From Porogramme epimiltina (Eukaryota > Basidiomycota > Agaricomycetes > Polyporales > Polyporaceae), in the NCBI GenBank assembly GCA_900155495.1, contig FTLJ01001141.1, positions 1 to 15,084 on the forward strand: 15,084 nt of DNA, read 5' to 3'. The translations under genes were made by a program, and so were the position numbers. The notes beneath the pieces were generated by a model. It was not told the DNA's origin. It saw nothing but the letters and a program-made list of their open reading frames with translations, and searched no databases. Below are positions 10,381 to 15,084 of this stretch, piece by piece. Numbering within the stretch: position 1 is the stretch's first letter; each line of letters opens with the position of its first letter.

Positions 10381-11170
10381 ATCCAACATCAACCAAATCC
10401 GGTGATAAGTCCCACAAGGTCCTTCCATTCTCTTCGTACTCCCCCGGCGAGCCACGCCACAAACCGCACATCCAGCCCACTGAATGGGCCCGGTTCTATC
10501 GGCATTACGTCCTTCGGCGCGAAGCATAGCCTGGGGGGGCGCGCAGGGAGTCGACTGGCTCCTGCTGGAACTTGGAAGCGTCACGGCTTGTGTAGGATTG
10601 CGTACCGCGGGAGCATTGCGGCCGTGTGCGTGCCGGAACACGTCGAGCAGCGCGAGCGTCGTCACGACCTGCTCCGCGCGTCGCTCCGTCGCAGCTGCAG
10701 CACGGGTGGGCCGCGGCTCGTCCCGTGAGATGAACATCCCGTCGGAGGGCGCGGGGGCCTCGCGACGGACACGGTGGTGCTACCATTTGCCTTGCCGCTG
10801 CCCGCCCGAGCGAAGGCGACATCGCGCTCACGCGCTTGAACGCCCGCGACCCGCGGGGAGAGGGCCGCCAGGCGGGCGGCCCCCGATGCCCTGCACGAGC
10901 GTGCGCACGTGTGCAAAGTCAATGGCCATCCTCGCCTCTAGGCGGATCTTCGTCCAGCTGTCTGGGCGCCGCAAGAGCCCGACAAGCGCAGGCGTCGAGG
11001 TGTTCTGCCATGCAAGTCACGCACGCGTCCTCGTAGATGCTCCAGACGTTCGCTAAAGTGGAACTCGACGCGCTCTGTGGTGAACTGCCTTGGTGGGAGG
11101 GGTCACACTGGCAGATGTCCTGGTAATCTTCCGAGTTGAGCTCGCTGAGGACGCGGTCCAGCACCGTCCA
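10380..11170 (-). pseudogene. GC-rich remnant of an unidentified minus-strand gene
   Basis: Composition shifts to GC-rich and several minus-strand frames look coding in turn. TTACAG at about 11168-11173 resembles a splice acceptor and is followed by WTVLDRVLSELNSEDYQDIC. After a possible further splice come TTERVEFHFSERLEHLRGR in one frame and WSIYEDACVTCMAEHLDAC in another. Further on are PDSWTKIRLEARMAIDF and, near 10735-10600, MFISRDEPRPTRAAAATERR with VVTTLALLDVFRHAHG. No single set of introns joins these. The CxxC-plus-W pattern is loosely like the C-terminal part of mushroom F-box or BTB-type proteins, but I cannot claim that family. Plus-strand open frames here are regarded as shadows. 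Confidence 0.28.
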
Positions 11171-11387
11171 CTGTAAGATGAATTAGACACCGGGCGAGCC
11201 CGCAGCTTCTCCGAGTCAGCGGGTCTATCAGCTTAGAAATATAGGATGCTGGGTGTGTGTTGGGTGTCGCAGAACGGAAGTTAATGAGGAGGTCGTAGTA
11301 TGAAGGTTTGTTTAGGAAAATGGCGTCTCAGACAGTGGTAAGTACAGGCGATCCAGCCGTGGCCAGGCTTGCTTTCGAACTCCAGCT

Positions 11388-11582
11388 CGACCAATGAGAT
11401 GCCAGAACGGTGGGTCAGATTACTTAAGCCATGAGTGAGGGCCTAATTCCAACGGGAGCCCAAAAGGGAAGCGGGCAGCACGACCAATGAGCAGGCAGAA
11501 CGGTGGGTTGGATTACTTAAGCGGAAGAGCAGGAGCCTCATTCCAAGGGGAGCCCAGAATGGAAAGCGGCTTTTCCACCAAT
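11388..11582 (+). repeat. Imperfect 93-nt tandem repeat carrying CCAAT boxes
   Basis: Unit 1 (11388-11480) and unit 2 (11481-about 11574) match at roughly three quarters of positions. Shared blocks are CGACCAATGAG, CAGAACGGTGGGT, ATTACTTAAGC, ATTCCAA and GGGAGCCCA. A third unit seems to begin at 11575 (CCACCAATAG) and then diverges. CCAAT falls at 11391, 11484 and 11578, a spacing of 93 and 94 nt. CCAAT boxes bind the HAP/NF-Y complex in fungi, so this looks like a duplicated upstream promoter module pointing rightward. Confidence 0.75.
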
Positions 11583-11634
11583 AGCATCACGCCATCAATG
11601 ATGGTGGTACGAAATGACTAAGCAAATCTTATGT

Positions 11635-11719
11635 AATCTACGCTTCCTCCATTGTAAATCCGATTCACTGCGTAGAATCGGAACGGTACATAGGTCTGTT
11701 CAACTGGGGAGCGTAGATT
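11635..11719. repeat. Nested inverted repeat upstream of a TATA box
   Basis: The outer arms AATCTACGCT (11635-11644) and AGCGTAGATT (11710-11719) are perfect complements, with partial pairing continuing inward. Within the loop, TCCGATTC (11659-11666) and GAATCGGA (11675-11682) form a perfect 8-bp stem around an 8-nt loop. It could be a cruciform, a dyad regulatory site or the remains of a small inverted-repeat element. No flanking target-site duplication was seen. Confidence 0.6.
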
Positions 11720-11727
11720 TATAAAAG
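11720..11727 (+). promoter_or_regulatory. TATA box (TATAAAAG), rightward
   Basis: A consensus TATAAAAG directly abuts the outer arm of the inverted repeat and lies 138 bases after the last of three CCAAT boxes, a plausible rightward core promoter. The first ATG downstream (11802) opens only a 28-codon frame ending at 11888. Beyond that the plus strand runs antisense to the decayed CmcJ-like gene, so no product is evident. It may be an orphan promoter or drive a non-coding or antisense RNA. Confidence 0.4.
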
Positions 11728-11916
11728 ATGGGCCAGTCCCCCACATCCCAGGTTGTGAGCCACACAACGTGCTCCTTAGGCATAATAAATAGGTAATTAA
11801 AATGACATTGACATTACGAAGGTCAACTCGGAAGCATCAGATACCAGCGGGTTTGAGCATGTCCAGCCCTCCAGTAACAATCGTGTAGAACGCTCGAGCC
11901 AACAACTTTGACGTTA

Positions 11917-12870
11917 TCAATCGTAGAGCACCAAAAGCCCGAGCCCGAATTGACTCACGCAGGGGCGCACCCTCGGGCGTCAAGTTCGATGTGAGGAGTG
12001 AATACTGCTGTCCACAGGCGTCCCTATGAACCTGGCCCACAGTAATCCTTAACCAGAACACAAAACCAGACACGCACCACTTGATCAACACCTCCGGCGC
12101 CATCCCCCACACGTACTTCCACCAGAGACCGCCGCCGAACCGTACGCTCAGCCAAGTTTCTCCCTCCTGATCCAGGCAGTGCAGCGTCGTGGACCCGAGA
12201 TCGCGTGCGGCGTCGACGCTGTGCCCAACGCACAGCACGAGCGGCCAGTTCCGCACCGCGCGCCCGATCGGCCGCCAGAGGCTGACGATCTGGAAGCGGC
12301 GGGCGAGCAGCGCGCGGACGTCCGCGGGGAGGAGGTGGCGCTAGACGTGGGCGGCGGCGGGGTCGGGGGGCCTGGTACTGTGTACATACCTCGTCGTGTA
12401 CCTGGGGGACGTGCTGGTGCTTCTGCGGGGTGTCCTCAAGCTCACTTGGGCGGCGGCGGCGGTTCGCTGTGGCTGTGAGAGAGAGAACTGCGCGGGAGAG
12501 GGAGAAGGTGGGGTGAGCGTGTGTATAAAGGGAAGAGAGGGAAACGGGGAAGAGGGAAAGGGACGCACAGGGGGAGCACTTACTGTGGTCGAAGGGGACG
12601 ACGCGCGATGCACCAGTGAGCTCCTTCACAGGCGCGATGCACTGGGGGTAGTACTCCCACTCGCTGCGTCGTCGTCGAACGCGGTGTGCGCCGCCGCGCG
12701 GAGGAGCTCTCGAGACCCTGTCGTGTCCAGCGAGAGGCCGTCCTCCTTCCCCGGCGTTTCTCGGCCTGGACGGCGGGGGTAGCTGTGCCCCAGGGGCGTT
12801 GGAGGCGTAAGAAGTCCGCGTGGATCAAAAAGTAGGGCTTCGCACCGGACGGGAGGCAGAAGGAGGTAGG
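11917..12870 (-). pseudogene. Decayed CmcJ/NvfI-type hydroxylase/methyltransferase family gene
   Basis: Minus-strand blocks follow the order of this fungal family of non-haem-iron-type tailoring enzymes, often linked to secondary metabolism. These are SGAKPYFLI (about 12845), GKEDGLSLDTTG and HTAFDDDAA (12750-12665), EWEYYPQ and VKELTGASRVVPFDH (12660-12585), and, after a 117-nt intron (12467-12583) rebuilding DHT, RRRRPSELEDTP and VPQVH. Then come DPAAA, ALLARRFQIVSLWRPIG, EGETWLSVRFGGGLWWKYV and MAPEVLIK (12340-12080), VFTPHIELD (about 12005-11980), TPEGAPLRESI and LVLYD with TGA at 11917-11919. Lesions are a frame jump near 12755, another near 12663, a TAG at 12341-12343 within a collapsed intron, a shift near 11980, and an extra T in the run near 11934 that displaces the terminal LVLYD. 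Pieces match the family well but cannot be read as one protein. The family assignment is from memory; the enzyme is very probably non-functional. Confidence 0.75.
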
Positions 12871-12879
12871 GCGGTGACC

Positions 12880-13480
12880 CTATCAACAATGGGGATGGTA
12901 ATAGTAGGGCTCGATGCGTGCAGTACCTGGCGGGGATCAAGTGGGGAAGATAGGAGAAACAGATAATGTCACTCACTCAGCGAATAGCCTCCTTATTTAC
13001 AAGTCTGTTGTCTTCGGGGTCCGCAAGTGCTGCAGCAGGAAGAGTAGAATACACGTAGTTCTTCTTCTGTGTCGAATGCTGCTGCAAGCATTTGGTCGAT
13101 CGGCTGGCCGCGCAAGAAGTATAGGTGAGCATACGCACACATCCGGATCCTGGGGTCATCGTACCTGAGCGATATCATAGTCAACTGAGTGTCGTACATG
13201 GCTTTATTGTGCCGGATAGTAGGCCGAGTGTGCGTGGCAAGCATTGCAGAGCTGCATCGATGATGCGGAGCTGAGGGATGGTATAAATTTCTAGTCGCAA
13301 GTCGATGAGTTGATGTCGTTGGCCCTTGGCCCACAGACTTCTAGTTAATGGGTTGAGTATGCGGGACTTCTTCGCTAGTTCCTCGTTGGTAGAGGACATT
13401 ATCAGCCTCTATGTGGGAACGAAGGATGGTTGTGAGTTGATGCGAGCCTGGAAAGTAGATGATGCACGCCAAAGCCGCTG
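12880..13480 (-). other. Short unrecognised minus-strand frames
   Basis: A 72-codon frame (13399-13181) begins MSSTNEELAKKSRILNPL and contains QLIDLRLEIYTIPQLRI. An overlapping frame (about 13545-13350) reads IEADNVLYQRGTSEEVPHT. Downstream (13170-12993) is MCAYAHLYFLRGQPIDQ followed by LAAAFDTEEELRVFYSSC. All have a protein-like residue mix, but I recognise none and find no splice pairs uniting them. This could be a relic of one gene in shifting frames or chance. The stretch next to the CmcJ relic (12880-12990) shows nothing else. Confidence 0.22.
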
Positions 13481-14640
13481 AGGTCAAAAGAGCAAACTGA
13501 AGTCCGAATAGATCGGGGACTTGTACGGGCGGGCGCCTGCAGCAGGGTCGGAGCTGGACTTTGGCTGAGTTCCCTCTTTCCCTGTGCGCCCCCGCTCTTC
13601 TTCACAATGCTGCTGCTTGCGACTCATCGACCATATTGATAGGCTCAATGTGCGTATCTCCCGTGATATCCACCATCGGAGACAGCGAGGGGCGGCAAGA
13701 GTACTAGGCAAGGATACGGTTGGGCAGCCGACGGATAGGGGCTGACGGACGCGGACGCTGAGCAGGAGACACGACGAGCGTATGCGACGGGCAGCCTTGT
13801 GGGGCGTCCTGTCCAGCCCAATCGCCCTCCTCACGGCCAGCCTGCGTCCCATCCACCTGTTATCGGCCCCCGCAAAGACCAGCAGCGTTCCCCAGGCCGT
13901 CGTCCTCCGCCACTCGTCACTCCCCGATCGCCTGTCACAGAAGCCCCGGCCCGCCTCCCTCGCGCGGTGGGCCAACACGACGTCCCCAAGTCTGGCGATA
14001 TTGGCAAGGGTTTCTCTGACCCCGGCAGCTTCTGCCACCTCAAGCTGCTGTCTCCCGGGCCCCAAGAGCTGTGGAGACGGGCGGGTAGTTCACTCCCGCG
14101 ACAAGTGCGCCGCCCGTGTATGCGCGCATCGATGCACCAACCCCACCCCACCATCCGCCGACAGCTGGGTCCCTGCCCTGTATGTTGTCCGTGCCCCGTG
14201 AGTTATTTCGTCTTCTCCCGCTCCATGGCGCGTCTGACGCGTGCTTCATTCAGCACCCGCCACTCGTGCAGTCGTCGTCTGCAAGCACAAGGGTCTGGAG
14301 GACTTCATGGTCTTCGGTGCGTCTCCCGCCCTGCTGCTGTCTCTCCCAGATGGCGCCCGTTCCTGATGCGCTCTTCAAGGCATGGCCTTCCTGTCCTTCT
14401 GCATGGGCAAGTCTGACTGCTGTCCCAAACTTGCGCCTTCCCCGGCCGGATGCAAGACCCCTTAAAGTGCGCAACGCGCAAAAGGTCTCTAACTCAAACC
14501 GCGCTCCAACTGGGACCACTCGTACGTCACTAACTCTGCCCATGCAGCCTTCGTTTACTGAATCCGACATATGCTCCCCGGTCTGCCCTCGCTCGACCCG
14601 CAGCCTCGTTGTGCTCTTGCTATGCAACTCCAAGACAACT
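13480..14640. other. GC-rich stretch with only composition-driven open frames
   Basis: Both strands have open frames of 100-200 codons, but they are Pro/Ser/Arg-rich, overlap in several frames at once and show no domain motifs. A minus-strand fragment MVDITGDTHIEPINMVDES (about 13665-13610) is the only locally protein-like piece, and it stops soon after. No gene is called. Confidence 0.4.
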
Positions 14641-14658
14641 ATTATCGTGAACAGATAG

Positions 14659-15050
14659 AACCTAAAGTGGGACCGCATGTTCAACATCGTGCGCAACGAC
14701 CTCCCCTCGTTCAGAGCTGCTCCCAGCCACTCCCCACTCTTCGCGGAGATGGACACGTTCAAAATGGGGGCGTCACCGGTGTGTACCTCTTGCTCCCATT
14801 TCCGTGCATTGTTTGACTCTTCCTGCGTAGACGGCGCGTGGTGTTCAAGTCCAGATTTGTATTGTCTCGGTACCACTGTCCTCGTCGGACAGCCGGGTGG
14901 AGGAGATACCCAGGGACACCCGGGGAGTGGAGACCACATGGCACGCCTGGAGAGGGCCTGTCAAGACGGAAGGTGCGGGATTAGAGCAACGTGTCCGACG
15001 ATCGAGGTGCGTTTTGTGCGAGGACTGTGTTTCGTGTTCACATTCTAGTA
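14659..15050 (+). other. Possible plus-strand exon pair of an unidentified gene
   Basis: A 40-codon open stretch (14659-14778) reading NLKWDRMFNIVRNDLPSF and then FAEMDTFKMG follows a possible acceptor (GATAG at 14654-14658). It ends at a good donor (GTGTGT at 14779). A 52-nt intron with a TTTGACTC branch-like site ends at TAG 14828-14830, after which the joined frame stays open to about 15045. Splice signals and residue mix are gene-like, but I recognise no family. The upstream exons cannot be found with confidence, and the minus strand also has a long open frame here. Confidence 0.25.
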
Positions 15051-15084
15051 ACAGACAAATTGCAAGCCCGACGGCTGTCGACGA

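Noticed and set aside
10484..11056. A 190-codon plus-strand open frame
   Set aside because: Arg/Ala/Ser-rich and opposite to the more protein-like minus-strand fragments; no domain or splice support.
11388..11582. CRISPR-like or transposon terminal repeat
   Set aside because: Only two full copies, imperfect, directly adjacent with no spacers, and with no transposase or target duplication nearby; a local tandem duplication fits better.
11635..11719. Miniature inverted-repeat transposon (MITE)
   Set aside because: Arms are only 10 bp and no flanking target-site duplication is visible; kept as an inverted repeat of unknown role.
14250..14939. A 229-codon minus-strand open frame
   Set aside because: No recognisable motif or start context, and the plus strand has better splice signals in the same place; left uncalled.

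Overview
The window looks like a piece of a basidiomycete (probably Agaricomycete, mushroom-type) nuclear genome. The evidence is short GT-AG introns of about 50-120 nt, genes broken into small exons, and a NACHT/WD40 protein whose helical N-terminus and conserved C-terminal tail are typical of the large NLR-like families of mushrooms. Two other recognisable loci, both decayed, also fit fungi: a macrofage-activating-glycoprotein-like secreted protein and a CmcJ/NvfI-type tailoring enzyme. There are no bacterial operon features, tRNAs, rRNAs or CRISPR arrays. All family names come from reading the translations; no database search was possible.

Layout. About 2-1155 (minus) is a degraded gene for a macrofage-activating-glycoprotein-like (MAGL) protein, with an in-frame stop and frame breaks. 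About 1180-2640 holds unassigned coding-like minus-strand debris, including a hydrophobic stretch. From 2640 to 4260 I see only C/T-rich and then AT-richer sequence without a convincing gene. From 4264 to 9382 (minus) lies the one intact gene: a seven-exon NLR of about 1576 aa, made of a HeLo/MLKL-like helical N-terminus, a NACHT ATPase, a winged-helix and helical middle, and about 12-13 divergent WD40 repeats. Its 5' side (9383-10380) carries a 3-codon upstream ORF and a pyrimidine-rich leader. 10380-11170 is a GC-rich minus-strand remnant with no intact reading frame. 11388-11582 is a 93-nt tandem repeat that places three CCAAT boxes 93-94 nt apart, followed by a nested inverted repeat and a TATAAAAG box. 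About 11917-12870 (minus) is a decayed CmcJ-like hydroxylase/methyltransferase gene. 12900-15084 has small ORFs and splice-like signals but nothing I recognise.

How it fits together. The NLR is the only gene here that can be read end to end. By family knowledge, WD40 repeats sense a ligand, the NACHT domain oligomerises with nucleotide, and the N-terminal helical bundle acts as the effector, in non-self recognition or programmed cell death. The neighbours are gene relics, so the window reads as an accessory, fast-turnover region in which an immune-type receptor is kept among decaying genes. No operon-like or cluster relationship between the loci is evident.
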